DNA of 64,000 bases from Mumia flava (GCF_002797495.1 NZ_PGEZ01000002.1:992001-1056000), one strand, 5' to 3'; counted from the stretch's first letter, positions 16,439-27,861 are shown. Made by a program: numbers and translations. The notes: a model not told the origin generated them from the letters alone.

Positions 16439-17071
16439 GTGCTGTTGCTCTCCGACCCCAGGGTCGCGGCCGTGCCCGTCGAAGACTCGGGCGAGCCCCT
16501 CGTCGACCTTCGGGCCGTTCCCGGGCTGTCCATCGATCACCGCAAAGCTGATCCGCGTGGCGACTGGGTACGGCTGCGGGAGGGCGTCGCGGATCGAGTC
16601 CGCGAGGCGCAGACGCTTCTGCCCCGCGGCATGCGCCTGCTCATCGTCGAGGGGTATCGGCCTGCGGCCTTGCAGTCGCGGTACTTCGACGACCACCGGT
16701 CGACCGTGCAGCGGGATCAGCCGACGTGGTCGGCGCGACAGGTCGCGGTCGAGGCGAGCAAGCACGTGTCCCCCGTCGAGGTCGCGCCGCACCCGTGCGG
16801 AGCCGCAGTCGACCTGACGCTCTGCGTGGACGGGGCCGAGCTGGACCTGGGCACTCCCCTCAACGCGACGCCTCAGCAGAGCGCGGGTGCCTGCTTCACC
16901 GGCGCGCCGAACGTGTCCGCTCCAGCGCGCGAACGGCGCCGTGTGATGGCGGAGGCGCTCGAGGCGGTAGGCCTGGTGAACTACCCGCCGGAGTGGTGGC
17001 ACTGGTCGTACGGCGACCGGTACTGGGCGGCGGCCACGGGAGCCTCCCACGCGCTCTACGGCCCGCTCTGA
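16439..17071 (+). CDS. D-alanyl-D-alanine dipeptidase, VanX-like (M15D)
   Basis: A 210-residue zinc dipeptidase of family M15D. Catalytic elements are all visible: Arg in VEGYRP, zinc ligands His and Asp in HPCGAAVDLTL (H-x6-D) and EWWHWSYGDRYWA, giving the catalytic Glu and the third zinc ligand His. There is no signal peptide, so it acts in the cytosol on D-Ala-D-Ala or related dipeptides. No vanH, vanA or vanRS genes lie nearby, so it is more likely a peptidoglycan-recycling or D-amino-acid catabolic enzyme than vancomycin resistance. The GTG start follows a TAGGG-containing region. Confidence 0.9.
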   Translation: MLLLSDPRVAAVPVEDSGEPLVDLRAVPGLSIDHRKADPRGDWVRLREGVADRVREAQTLLPRGMRLLIVEGYRPAALQSRYFDDHRSTVQRDQPTWSARQVAVEASKHVSPVEVAPHPCGAAVDLTLCVDGAELDLGTPLNATPQQSAGACFTGAPNVSAPARERRRVMAEALEAVGLVNYPPEWWHWSYGDRYWAAATGASHALYGPL

Positions 17072-17105
17072 CCGCCCCTGAGACCGGCGGGTGAACGCGG
17101 ACGGG

Positions 17106-19471
<2,366 letters not shown>

Positions 19472-19475
<4 letters not shown>

Positions 19476-20332
19476 GGGACTGCTCCTCGACGGCCGGACG
19501 GGTTCCTGCGGGCGAGCACCTGCAGGATCAGGGTGGACATCTCCTCGACCGACTTGGCCGAGGAGTCGATGATCGGGAGATCGTGGGCGCGGTACATCGC
19601 CTCCGCGCGGCGCAGCTCCGAGGAGCACTGCGGCAACGACGCGTACGTGGAGTTGGGGCGGCGCTCGGACCGTACGGCGTGGAGCCGGGCCGGCGTGGTC
19701 GTGATCCCGAAGCAGCGGTCGTGCAGCTCGCGGACCGGGCGCGGGAGCTCGAGGTCGGCCAGGTCCTCCTCGACCAGCGGGTAGTTCGCGACGAACAGGC
19801 CGTGCTGGAGCGCGAGATACATCGTGGTGGGCGTCTTGCCGCACCGCGACGGCGCGACCAGGACCACGTCGGCCTTCTCCAGCGACCGCACGCTCTGACC
19901 GTCGTCGTGCTCGATCGCGTACTCGACGGCCTGCATCCGGCTGTTGTAGCGCTTGATGTCGCCGACGCCGTGCAGTCGGGCGGGCGCCCGTACGCCCCGG
20001 GCGCCGAGCAGACCCTCGACCCGCTGCATGTGCATGTCGAAGAAGTCGATCAGCGGCGCCCGCGTCTTGTGCAGCTCCAGGCGGACCTCGTCGAGCGCGG
20101 TCGTCGTGAACGCCAGCGGGGTGATCCCCCGGTCGACCGCGGCGTCGAGCGTCGCGACGACGTCCCGGGCCTCCTCGACGGTGGTGATGAACGGGATCAG
20201 CGTCCGCTCGAACCGCAGGTCCGGGAACTGCAGCAGCAGCGCGTTGCCCATCGTCTCCGCGCTGATGCCGGTGCTGTCGGAGAGGAAGAACACCGGTACG
20301 GGCTGGTCCGGGTCGTGCGTCTGCGTCGCCAC
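19472..20332 (-). CDS. ppsR: pyruvate, water dikinase regulatory protein (kinase/phosphorylase)
   Basis: A 286-residue DUF299/PSRP protein. The N-terminal [23 protein letters not shown] is diagnostic, the P-loop [19 protein letters not shown] binds ADP, and the C-terminal [17 protein letters not shown] matches the family. Such proteins inactivate PEP synthase by ADP-dependent threonine phosphorylation near the catalytic His and reactivate it by phosphorolysis. The GTG start has GAGGGGAGG upstream. It is translationally coupled to its target ppsA. Confidence 0.95.
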
Positions 20333-20403
20333 GGCGCCCTCCCCTCGCGCTCGTCCCCCGTGTCCGCGCAAGATACCGTGTGCGGCTCGACGCGGAGACG
20401 GCA

Positions 20404-20433
20404 CCGCCTCCGGACCCGGTGGGCCGGAGGCGG
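20404..20433. terminator. GC-rich hairpin after the RND pump gene
   Basis: Perfect 10-bp arms CCGCCTCCGG / CCGGAGGCGG with a 10-nt loop, 34 bp past the RND stop and upstream of ppsR. There is no T-tract, as is common for actinobacterial hairpin terminators. Confidence 0.55.
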
Positions 20434-20466
20434 CGACGGGAGGGACCGCGGCCCCCGAGCGCCCGC

Positions 20467-23400
20467 TCAGCTGCTGGTGGCCGACGCGCTCTCGGTCTCG
20501 GCCCCGGAGCTCTTCGCCTTCGCGTCCTTGGCCTCGAGCTTGGCCTCCCGCTTCGCTGCGCGCTTCGTCGCCCGCCGCTCCTTGCGCCGCTCGACCAGCA
20601 AGTAGAGCACCGGCACGAGCAGCAGCGTGAGCACCGTCGACGAGATCAGGCCGCCGATCACCACGATCGCCAGCGGCTGGGAGATGAACGCGCTCCCACC
20701 GGTGATCCCGAAGGCCATCGGGGTGAGCGCCAGGACGGTCGCGAGCGCCGTCATCACGATCGGGCGGACACGCTTCCCGCCGCCCTCCTCGAGGGCCTCG
20801 GTGATGCCCGCGCCGGCGTCGCGGCGCTGGTTGACGAGGTCGATGAGCACGATCGCGTTCGTGACCACGATCCCGATCAGCATCAGCGCCCCGATCAGCG
20901 ACGGAACGCCGAGCGGGATCCCCGTGACCGCCAGCAGGAGCAGAGCACCGGTCGCGGCGAACGGCACCGACACCAGCAGGATCAGCGGCTGCACGAGCGA
21001 GCGGAACGTCCCGACCATCACCGTGTAGACGATCGCGATCGCGACGACCAGGGCCAGGCCGAGCTGGGCGAACGCCTCCGTCTGGTCCTCCGACACGCCG
21101 CCGAGACTCACGTCGGTGCCCTCGGGCAGCTCGACGTCGTCGAGGACGGCCTGCACGTCCGCGGTCACCGCGCCGAGGTCGTCGGCCTCCGGCTCGGCCG
21201 TGATCGTGATGGTGCGCTCGCCGTCGGTGCGCGTGACCGCCGTGGCGACCTGCTCCTCGGTCAGCTCGGCGACCTGGCCGAGCGTCGCTCCCCCGGAGAC
21301 CGGCAGCTCGCGCAGCTCGTCGAGGGTGGCCGGCTCGGCACCGGTGACCATCGCGACGTCGAGCTGCTCGCCGTCGATCGAGACCTGTCCGATCGGCGGC
21401 TGCGACAGCGCCTGGGCGATCAGCTGCCCCAGGACCGCGCTGGTCAGGCCCGACGCCTCTGCCTCCGGGCTCGGCTCGACGCTGAGGATCGGCTGCGCGG
21501 GCGCTGCGTCGGAGGTGACGGAGCCGATCGCGTCGACGTCGGCCAGCGCGTCGACGACCGTCTCCGCGGCCGCGTTCAGGTTGTCCTGGTCGGTTGCCGT
21601 GACCACCACCTCGAGCGAGGACGCGAACCCGGCGTCCCCGGCCGTGACCGTGATGTCGCCGTCAGCGTCCGCGAGCGCGGCCTCGATGTCGTCGGCAGCC
21701 GCGTCCGCGTCCGCGTCCTCGTCGAGGGTGAGGGCGAAGGTCGTCGCCCCACCGGAGAACGCCGCGGTGAACGCGTCGCCGGAGCCGACCGTGGTCTGCA
21801 CGGTCTCGACGTCGTCGAACCCGACCAGCACGTCCTCCACGCCGCTCGCGGCCTCGTCGGAGTACGCGAGCGAAGCGCCCGGCTCGAGCTCCTGGGTCAC
21901 CGTGAGCGTGTTCTGACCGCTGCTGCCCAGGAAGTTGGTCTTGATGAACGGCGTGAGGGCCATCGTGGCGACCAGGATCACCAGGGCACCGGCCACGGTC
22001 CGCCAGGGACGCTTGACGACCCAGCGGATCGCCGGGTCGTACGCGCGGCGCAGCCACGAGCGCTCTTCCTTCGCCTCCGCCTCGGCCTGCACCGCGGCTG
22101 GGTCGACGGTCGTCGCCGGCGACCGGAGGAACCAGTACGCCAGGACCGGCACGATCGTCAGGGACACCAGGAGGGACGCGAGCAGCGCCAGCGCCACCGT
22201 CACGGCGAACGGTCGGAAGAGCTCTCCGACCTGGCCGCCGACGATCCCGATCGGCAGGAAGACCGCGGCGGTCGCGATGGTGGACGAGGTGATCGCGCCG
22301 CCGACCTCCCGGACCGCGGTGGTGATCGCGCGGACCTTCGCCTCGCCGTACGAGAGGTGGCGCTTGATGTTCTCGATGACCACGATCGAGTCGTCCACGA
22401 CACGGCCGATCGCGACGGTCAGTGCGCCCAGCGTGAGGATGTTGAGCGTGTAGTCGCCGAGGCGCAGGCCGATCAGGGTGATCAGAAGCGACAGCGGGAT
22501 CGACACCGCGGTCACCAGGGTCGCGCGCACGGAGAAGAGGAACAGCAGGATCACCACGATCGCGAAGAACAGGCCCAGCCCGCCCTCGGTGGTGAGATCC
22601 TCGATCGACTTCTCGATGAACGGAGCCTGGTCGAACGACACGGTGAAGGTGGTGCCGTCGCCGATCGACTCCTCCAGCTCAGCGGTCAGCTCGTCGACCT
22701 CGTGGGAGATGTCGACGGTGTTGCCGTCGGGCGTCTTGGTGATCGCGATCGAGAGGCTCGGCTCGCCGTTGGTCCTCGAGTACGAGGTCGGCGCGGACTC
22801 CGCGACCTGCACGTCGGCGACCTCGCCGAGCGGGCGCGTACCGCCGTCGGGCAGCGCGACCGGGACCGCCTCGAGCTCCTCGAGGGTGGTCGGCGTCGCA
22901 CCGACCTGGACCGAGAGGCTGGAGTCGCCCGAGTCGACCGAGCCGGCCGGGACGAGGGACGCGTTGGTCTCGAGCGCCTGCGCAACCTCGGCGCCGGTCA
23001 CCCCGAGGCGGGATGCGCGCGGTGTCAGGGTGATCTCGACCCGGTCTTCCGGGGCCCCGGTTAGCTGCACCTGACGGACGCCCTCGATGTCCTCGAACTC
23101 CGGTACGGCGATCCGCTCGAGCCGCTCGGCTAGCTCGGGCGCGTCGAGGTCGGAGGTGACGGCCAGCTGGATCACCGGGAACTGGTCGAAGTCGCCCGCG
23201 AACACGATCGGCTCCGCGCCGTCCGGCAGCGTGGTCAGACCGGTCACGGCGCTCTCGACCTGCTGCTGGGCGCGGTCCAGGTCCGTGCCGTACTCGAGCG
23301 TGACGAGCACGAGCGCGGAGCCGCTGGACGAGGTCGAGTCGATCTGCTCCAGCCCGTCGACACCCGACAGCGCCGACTCGACCGGCTCGGACACCTCCTG

Positions 23401-23583
23401 CTCGACCGCCTCGGGCGAGGCGCCGGAGTACGGCACCACGACGCCGACGGCGGGGAACTGCAGGTTCGGGATCAGCTCCTGCTTCAATGCCCCTGCGGAC
23501 ATGACGCCGAACAGGGCGACGAACACGGTCGCCAGCGCGACCAGCGCGCGGTTGCGCAGGGAGAACGATGCGAGACGGCCCAC
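20467..23583 (-). CDS. RND efflux transporter, HAE1/AcrB-like
   Basis: A 1038-residue resistance-nodulation-division permease. It has 12 predicted helices with two large periplasmic-type loops, the proton-relay motif [20 protein letters not shown] in helix 4, and the second-half [20 protein letters not shown]. The C-terminal ~40 residues are Lys/Arg/Ala-rich ([19 protein letters not shown]) and end acidic, a tail not needed in the family. In Gram-positives these pumps work without a TolC partner, and no membrane-fusion gene is adjacent. The GTG start lies across from the divergent MarR gene with nested inverted repeats between, so it is probably a MarR-repressed drug or lipid exporter. Confidence 0.93.
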   Translation of the reverse strand: MGRLASFSLRNRALVALATVFVALFGVMSAGALKQELIPNLQFPAVGVVVPYSGASPEAVEQEVSEPVESALSGVDGLEQIDSTSSSGSALVLVTLEYGTDLDRAQQQVESAVTGLTTLPDGAEPIVFAGDFDQFPVIQLAVTSDLDAPELAERLERIAVPEFEDIEGVRQVQLTGAPEDRVEITLTPRASRLGVTGAEVAQALETNASLVPAGSVDSGDSSLSVQVGATPTTLEELEAVPVALPDGGTRPLGEVADVQVAESAPTSYSRTNGEPSLSIAITKTPDGNTVDISHEVDELTAELEESIGDGTTFTVSFDQAPFIEKSIEDLTTEGGLGLFFAIVVILLFLFSVRATLVTAVSIPLSLLITLIGLRLGDYTLNILTLGALTVAIGRVVDDSIVVIENIKRHLSYGEAKVRAITTAVREVGGAITSSTIATAAVFLPIGIVGGQVGELFRPFAVTVALALLASLLVSLTIVPVLAYWFLRSPATTVDPAAVQAEAEAKEERSWLRRAYDPAIRWVVKRPWRTVAGALVILVATMALTPFIKTNFLGSSGQNTLTVTQELEPGASLAYSDEAASGVEDVLVGFDDVETVQTTVGSGDAFTAAFSGGATTFALTLDEDADADAAADDIEAALADADGDITVTAGDAGFASSLEVVVTATDQDNLNAAAETVVDALADVDAIGSVTSDAAPAQPILSVEPSPEAEASGLTSAVLGQLIAQALSQPPIGQVSIDGEQLDVAMVTGAEPATLDELRELPVSGGATLGQVAELTEEQVATAVTRTDGERTITITAEPEADDLGAVTADVQAVLDDVELPEGTDVSLGGVSEDQTEAFAQLGLALVVAIAIVYTVMVGTFRSLVQPLILLVSVPFAATGALLLLAVTGIPLGVPSLIGALMLIGIVVTNAIVLIDLVNQRRDAGAGITEALEEGGGKRVRPIVMTALATVLALTPMAFGITGGSAFISQPLAIVVIGGLISSTVLTLLLVPVLYLLVERRKERRATKRAAKREAKLEAKDAKAKSSGAETESASATSS

Positions 23584-23630
23584 GGGCGCGGTCAGCTCCT
23601 CGTCAGTACGTGACGGTCCAGGGACAGAAG

Positions 23631-23673
23631 ATAGTTAGCCGGAGACTAACTATATAGTGAGCCTCCGGCTAAC
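23631..23673. promoter_or_regulatory. nested inverted repeats, MarR operator
   Basis: Two overlapping dyads in the RND/MarR divergent promoter. One has perfect 8-bp arms ATAGTTAG and CTAACTAT (23631-23638, 23646-23653; 7-nt spacer). The other has perfect 11-bp arms GTTAGCCGGAG and CTCCGGCTAAC (23634-23644, 23663-23673; 18-nt spacer). CTATATAG at 23650-23657 may be a promoter -10 region. The left arm is shared, so occupancy of the two dyads should be mutually exclusive or cooperative. Confidence 0.75.
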
Positions 23674-23691
23674 GGACGGGCGGGGAGCACC

Positions 23692-24156
23692 ATGGGGCGA
23701 CAGGACGACCTCGACGAGGTGGAGGCACTGACAGGACGCGTCGAGCGCCTGACGGCCGACCTGCGGATCGACGCGATGGTCGCCAGCGAGCTCTCCATCC
23801 AGCAGCTCAAGGTGCTCACGCTGGCGGTGCACCGCAGCCCCGTCACGGCGCACGACGTGGCCGAGACGCTCGGCGTCAGCGCCGCCACGGTCTCGGGGCT
23901 GGTCGGACGCCTCGTCGACCGGGACCTGCTCGTGCAGGAGCCCGATCCGCGGGACGGTCGGGCCCGGCGGCTCCGCGCGACCGAGGCCGGACAGGATGCG
24001 CTCGAGGAGGTCGCGAGCTTCCACCTCCAACAGTCCCGCGAGCTGCTCGAGCGCATGACCGACGAGGAGATCGCCGCGCTACGCGTCTCCATGGGCGGAC
24101 TCGAGCGCGCCATCCGCGAGACCGTCGACGCCCAGAAGGCAGTCCGCGGCGTCTGA
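23692..24156 (+). CDS. MarR family regulator
   Basis: A 154-residue winged-helix MarR protein. The recognition region VTAHDVAETLGVSAATVSGLVGRLVDRDLL and the wing EPDPRDGRARRLRATEAGQDAL are canonical. Dimerisation helices flank these. It is divergent from the RND pump with nested dyads between, so it is the likely repressor of the pump and of itself, released by a pump substrate. Confidence 0.92.
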   Translation: MGRQDDLDEVEALTGRVERLTADLRIDAMVASELSIQQLKVLTLAVHRSPVTAHDVAETLGVSAATVSGLVGRLVDRDLLVQEPDPRDGRARRLRATEAGQDALEEVASFHLQQSRELLERMTDEEIAALRVSMGGLERAIRETVDAQKAVRGV

Positions 24157-24168
24157 CGGCCCCTCCCC

Positions 24169-24267
24169 GCTCGTCGAGGCCGAGCGAAGCGACCCCTCCC
24201 GCTCGTCGAGGCCGAGCGAAGCGACCCCTCCCGCGCGTCGAGGCCGAGCGAAGCGAGGATCGAGACG
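24169..24267. repeat. three tandem copies of a 32-bp intergenic repeat
   Basis: Copies begin at 24169, 24201 and 24233. The first two are identical 32-mers; the third differs at its start and end and continues into GGATCGAGACG. The core CGAGGCCGAGCGAAGCGA, read on the other strand, is the same family as the repeats at 34356-34426 and 38529-38594 (consensus GTCTCGATC then CTCGCT-CGCTCG then CCTCGAC). It lies between convergent MarR and metallo-hydrolase genes. Confidence 0.85.
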
Positions 24268-24269
24268 CC

Positions 24270-25094
24270 TCAGCCCCCGCCGAGCCCCGTCTCGTCGTCG
24301 TGGTCGCCGCGCACCCAGGCGATGTGCCGCTCGGCGGAGTACTGCAGGACCGCCTTCGCGTCCCCGTCGATCAGATTGCCGAAGTTGCCGACGATCCGGT
24401 CGAACGTGAACGCCGAGAGCCGTTCGGCGATGGCGGCGACGACGTTCGCCGAGAGCGGGATCTTGTTCGGGTAGCTGCGCATGAAGCCGAGCGTGCGGCG
24501 GTCCGGGTTCGGGAACACCGTGTCACCGCTCATCAGCAGCCCGCGCCCGTTCTCGTCGTCGGCCCACAGCGCCACCGCCGCGCCCACGAAGTGACCGCCG
24601 ACGCGATGCAGGCTCAAGCCCGGAGCGAGCGCGTGGTCGCCGTCCCAGAGCTCGATCCGGTCCGACGTGCGGCCGAGCCACTGCGCGTCCGGCTCGCACA
24701 CGAGCACCGGGGCGTCGAGCGCCTCGCCCCACGACACCTGCGCACCGAACATGTGCGGGTGGCTGGCGGCGACGGCGATGACGGGACCGCGCTCGCGGAT
24801 CCGCGCGACCGTCTCGTGGTCGACGTAGCCGACCGGGTCCCACAGCAGGGAGCCGGCGTCCGTCGTCACGAGCTGGGAGGTCTGGCCGATCCCGACCCCC
24901 GGATCGGCCCGGATCTCGGCACGGCTCGCCTCGCGATCACGCCAGGACAGCGTCTGCCCAGCCAGCTGCAGCTCCGCCAGCGTGGTCCACCGCTGGCCGT
25001 CGGCGGGGACGTACTGCCGCTCGTCGGCACAGATCGGGCACACGTCCGGCAGCGGCTCGTCGTACTCCACCGCGCAGGTCAAGCAGATGTGCAT
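24270..25094 (-). CDS. MBL-fold metallo-hydrolase with N-terminal zinc ribbon
   Basis: A 274-residue protein. Residues 1-30 form a rubredoxin/zinc-ribbon-like knuckle (CLTCAVEYDEPLPDVCPICADE, i.e. CxxC-x13-CxxC), followed by a metallo-beta-lactamase fold with ASHPHMFG in place of HxHxDH, LHRVGGHFVGAAVALW and LLMSGDTVFPNPD. The first zinc motif is thus altered (no second His-x-Asp-His), so zinc binding may be reduced or rearranged. The start has an AGAG-containing site. Function unknown; family members include glyoxalase II-like and sulphur-metabolism enzymes. Confidence 0.8.
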   Translation of the reverse strand: MHICLTCAVEYDEPLPDVCPICADERQYVPADGQRWTTLAELQLAGQTLSWRDREASRAEIRADPGVGIGQTSQLVTTDAGSLLWDPVGYVDHETVARIRERGPVIAVAASHPHMFGAQVSWGEALDAPVLVCEPDAQWLGRTSDRIELWDGDHALAPGLSLHRVGGHFVGAAVALWADDENGRGLLMSGDTVFPNPDRRTLGFMRSYPNKIPLSANVVAAIAERLSAFTFDRIVGNFGNLIDGDAKAVLQYSAERHIAWVRGDHDDETGLGGG

Positions 25095-25218
25095 GGTGCT
25101 CTCCCTCGGTTTCGCGGCTCTCACTCACGTCTGACAGAGGTGGGGGCGCGTTCGCCTATGTTAGAGCGCTCCGGACCGCCTCATCCCGAGCGCATCACGT
25201 CCCCGCGAGCGGCGTGCG

Positions 25219-26346
25219 TCATCCCAGCGGCGCGCGGTGCAGGACGAGCTTCGTGGTCCTGGCCGCGTACGCGGTGGGTGCGTCATCGAAGTCGGCGAGC
25301 TCCGTCGTGACCCGCTCCGCCGGGAAGCCCGTCGCGGCGATCCAGTCCAGAAGCTCCGGCAGCACGGCACGCGGGTGCGAGACCCCGAGCCGCAGGGTGA
25401 TGTCGGTGGCGTACATGTGCATCAGCGGCACGCCGGTGGCCGTCCCGACGTAGTAGCCGACCGCCGTGCAGACACCGCCCGGCGCAGTCGACCGTACGGC
25501 TGCGCGCAGGCCGGGGCTCGAGCTCGACGCCTCGACCACCACGTCGTACGCGCCGAAGCCGCCGCGCGGACGCCGTGGACGCTCCCGGACCGCGACACCG
25601 AGGGACTCCGCGATCGCGAGCCGGGTCGGATCGACGTCCACGTACTCCACCCGGGGCGAGCCGAGCGCGACCGCGAGCCCCGCCGCGTACAGACCGATCG
25701 ACCGCGCTCCCCCGCCGACGACGAGCACCGATGCGTCGGGCCGGTCTCGCAGCGCGGGTGCGACCGTGCGCCAGGCGTCGCTCAGGTTGTCCGATGCGGC
25801 TGCGACCCGGAGCGGATCGAGGCCGGTAGGCAGCGGCACGAGCATCGCGTCGGCGTGCGGGACGCGGACCAGGTCGCTCGCCATCCCGCCGAACTCCCCG
25901 CTCGCCGGACCGAACCCGTACGCCGACAGCGTCCGCTCACCGCCGGCCGCGGCCCGTGTGGTCTCGCACTTCGACGTGAGGCCACGCCGGCACGGACCGC
26001 AGTGCCCGCACGAGACCGACCACGGCACGACGACATGATCGCCCGGCCGTACGGACTCCACGGCGTCGCCGACCTCGACGACCTCCGCGACGCACTCGTG
26101 CCCGATCGCGAAGGGCCCCGCGAACGGGAGTGGACCGCAGATGTGGCCGACCGCGGGGTCGATCAGGCCAGCCCTCAGCCCGGCTTGCATCGCGCGCGAC
26201 ACCTTGCGGTGGATCGGCAGGGTGTCGCCGTCGCACCGGCTCACGACGAACGGGCGCACGATGGCGTCGCGCGGTGTTCGCAACGTCGGGTCGGGCTTGT
26301 CGACCCAGCGCAGGTCGCCGGCGGAGAACAGATTGAGCTCGCGCAT
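25219..26346 (-). CDS. zinc-type alcohol/glucose dehydrogenase
   Basis: A 375-residue medium-chain dehydrogenase. It has a catalytic-zinc region with SRCDGDTLP and GHECVAEVVEVGDAV, a full structural-zinc lobe CGHCGPCRRGLTSKC (four cysteines), and the Rossmann turn VLVVGGGARSIGLYAAGLAVALG. The zinc-binding Cys followed by Asp rather than Gly-Ser, and the long insert after it, resemble glucose dehydrogenase-like members. The ATG used is followed by RELNLFSAGDLRW; an earlier ATG would cover the palindrome upstream. It is monocistronic, with a dyad 20-32 bp before its start. Confidence 0.85.
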   Translation of the reverse strand: MRELNLFSAGDLRWVDKPDPTLRTPRDAIVRPFVVSRCDGDTLPIHRKVSRAMQAGLRAGLIDPAVGHICGPLPFAGPFAIGHECVAEVVEVGDAVESVRPGDHVVVPWSVSCGHCGPCRRGLTSKCETTRAAAGGERTLSAYGFGPASGEFGGMASDLVRVPHADAMLVPLPTGLDPLRVAAASDNLSDAWRTVAPALRDRPDASVLVVGGGARSIGLYAAGLAVALGSPRVEYVDVDPTRLAIAESLGVAVRERPRRPRGGFGAYDVVVEASSSSPGLRAAVRSTAPGGVCTAVGYYVGTATGVPLMHMYATDITLRLGVSHPRAVLPELLDWIAATGFPAERVTTELADFDDAPTAYAARTTKLVLHRAPLG

Positions 26347-26365
26347 GCCCGGCAGTCTATGACGA

Positions 26366-26378
26366 CCGTTATAAACGG
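26366..26378. promoter_or_regulatory. dyad CCGTTATAAACGG before the dehydrogenase
   Basis: Five-bp arms CCGTT / AACGG around ATA, 20-32 bp upstream of the dehydrogenase start in an otherwise GC-rich region. It may be an operator overlapping the promoter -10. Confidence 0.4.
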
Positions 26379-26400
26379 CGTCGACCGACACCGGGTGGAG

Positions 26401-26742
26401 TCAGGCCCGCAGGACCTTCTCCAGTGCCTTGCCCTTCGCGAGCTCGTCGACGAGCTTGTCGAGGTAGCGGATCTTCTGCATCAGCGGGTCCTCGACCTCC
26501 TCGACCCGAACCCCGCACACCACGCCCTTGATGAGGGTCACGTTCGGGTTCAGGTCAGCGGCGGCGAAGAAGTCCTCGAACGTGGTCTCCGCCTCGAGGT
26601 GCTTGGCGAGCGTCGCCTCGTCGAACCCCGTGAGCCACTCGATGACCGCGTCCAGCTCCGCCTTCGTACGGCCCTTGCGCTCGACCTTGGTCACGTAGTG
26701 CGGGTAGACCGACGCGAAGCTGGTGGTGAAGATGCGGTGCAT
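26401..26742 (-). CDS. DUF2200 family protein
   Basis: A 113-residue protein that matches DUF2200 across its whole length: [27 protein letters not shown], then [18 protein letters not shown] and [48 protein letters not shown]. The family is widespread as a single-domain protein of unknown function, fused or near stress proteins in some genomes. No operon partner is seen here. Confidence 0.88.
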   Translation of the reverse strand: MHRIFTTSFASVYPHYVTKVERKGRTKAELDAVIEWLTGFDEATLAKHLEAETTFEDFFAAADLNPNVTLIKGVVCGVRVEEVEDPLMQKIRYLDKLVDELAKGKALEKVLRA

Positions 26743-26829
26743 TCGGCGATGCTAGTCGCTCGGACGAGGAGCCTGCGCGGGCACATACGTGATACCGCGG
26801 AGTCCGACTCCCGGGAACCAGGGACCCGT

Positions 26830-26871
26830 GTCTCGACATTCCCGCTGCCCGGGCGACGGGAATGTCGAGAC
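26830..26871. repeat. 15-bp inverted repeat with TCTCGACAT core
   Basis: Perfect arms GTCTCGACATTCCCG (26830-26844) and CGGGAATGTCGAGAC (26857-26871) around a 12-nt loop. A further half copy (GATGTCGAGACTCG) follows at ~26879-26892. The core recurs in the inverted repeats at 44684-44739 and 51328-51367, so this looks like a dispersed palindromic family. It sits in the 214-bp gap between the DUF2200 and leucine-rich-repeat genes, which holds nothing else recognisable. Confidence 0.8.
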
Positions 26872-26956
26872 TCACGTCGATGTCGAGACTCGCGAGCGGA
26901 ACCCAAGGGCACCCACCCGCCGATCCGGCCCCCGCGGACGTGATGACCGAGTCCGG

Positions 26957-27802
26957 CTACTCGTCGTCGAGCAGCGGGTCGATCGGAGGCGGACCGTCCG
27001 GGTTCGGGACGTAGTGCGAGGGCGGCTCGGCAGTGATCCGAGTCCGCCCGGTGATGTCGGTCCACAGGTACTCGACCGTGCCGTCGGTCGAGAAGCCGAC
27101 AGCCACGTGCTCCCGCTCCTCGCGAAGCCACTTCGCGAGCCCCGGCAAGGCCCACTCGAGGTCGACCATGCTCGGCTTCATTCCCCTGACTCCGCGGAGC
27201 GCGATCTCCTCGACGTGCGTCATCTCGAGCAGCGGGGCGTAGTCGCCGCTGAGGACACGCGGGTTCCACCGCAGCTCGCGAAGCTTCGTCAGGCGGGGCA
27301 GGAAGGCGATCGAGTCGGCGTCGTAGCGCGGACCGCCGTTGGCACTCCCCCATACGGACAGCCGTTCGAGTGCCACGAGGTCACCGAGCGGCGAATAGTC
27401 GGTGACCCGCTTGGCTCCGTCGATGTGCAGCTCGCGCAAGCTCGTCAACCGAGTGAGCGGCGACAGGTCGGTGACTGCCGTGGCGCCGCCGAGCCAGAGG
27501 TGGCGGAGCTTCGTCATTCCCTCGAGGACGTGAAGGGCCGAGTACCGGCCCCACGTGATCTCGAGCCTCACCAAGCCGGTCTGCGCCGCAAGCGAATCGA
27601 AGACCAAAGGCGTCACCTGCCCGACGAATCCCAGGGATCGCAGCGGCCACGGGTCGGCGAAGAACTCCGCCCAGGCCTCACGGGCCTTGCGGTTCTTGTA
27701 GTCCGACAGCCCCGGATCGGTCGTCACGACGACGTCGCGCTCGCCGTCGTACTGATCGGGGTGGCTCAGGACAGTGCCTGTGACGCGCGGTTCCATGGCC
27801 AT
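26957..27802 (-). CDS. leucine-rich-repeat protein, hypothetical
   Basis: A 281-residue protein without signal peptide or membrane helix. Residues ~50-190 contain about five 22-24-residue leucine-rich repeats: LVRLEITWGRYSALHVLEGM, TKLRHLWLGGATAVTDLSPL, TSLRELHIDGAKRVTDYSPL, VALERLSVWGSANGG, TKLRELRWNPRVLSGDYAPL. They resemble internalin-type repeats. The last ~60 residues (VGFSTDGTVEYLWTDITGRTRI) look like a separate beta-rich domain. A cytosolic LRR protein is uncommon in actinobacteria and suggests protein-protein interaction, perhaps a contact-system immunity or scaffold role; that is speculation. It is divergent from the DUF2252 gene. Confidence 0.75.
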   Translation of the reverse strand: MAMEPRVTGTVLSHPDQYDGERDVVVTTDPGLSDYKNRKAREAWAEFFADPWPLRSLGFVGQVTPLVFDSLAAQTGLVRLEITWGRYSALHVLEGMTKLRHLWLGGATAVTDLSPLTRLTSLRELHIDGAKRVTDYSPLGDLVALERLSVWGSANGGPRYDADSIAFLPRLTKLRELRWNPRVLSGDYAPLLEMTHVEEIALRGVRGMKPSMVDLEWALPGLAKWLREEREHVAVGFSTDGTVEYLWTDITGRTRITAEPPSHYVPNPDGPPPIDPLLDDE

Positions 27803-27861
27803 GCAGCCATTGTCACCGGACTCCCTCGGCGAGGGACCCGATCCCCGCCTACGCTCGCCGG

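Noticed and set aside
16439-17071. Vancomycin-resistance cluster
   Set aside because: Only a VanX-like gene is present; there is no vanH, vanA or vanRS neighbour, and the SanA-like gene is 36 kb away.
20380-23064. Long plus-strand open frame of ~890 codons opposite the RND pump gene
   Set aside because: Its translation is Arg/Asp/Gly-rich and low-complexity, the usual antisense shadow of a GC-rich gene. The minus strand has clear RND motifs.
24169-24267. CRISPR array
   Set aside because: Repeats are directly adjacent with no unique spacers, and no cas genes are present.
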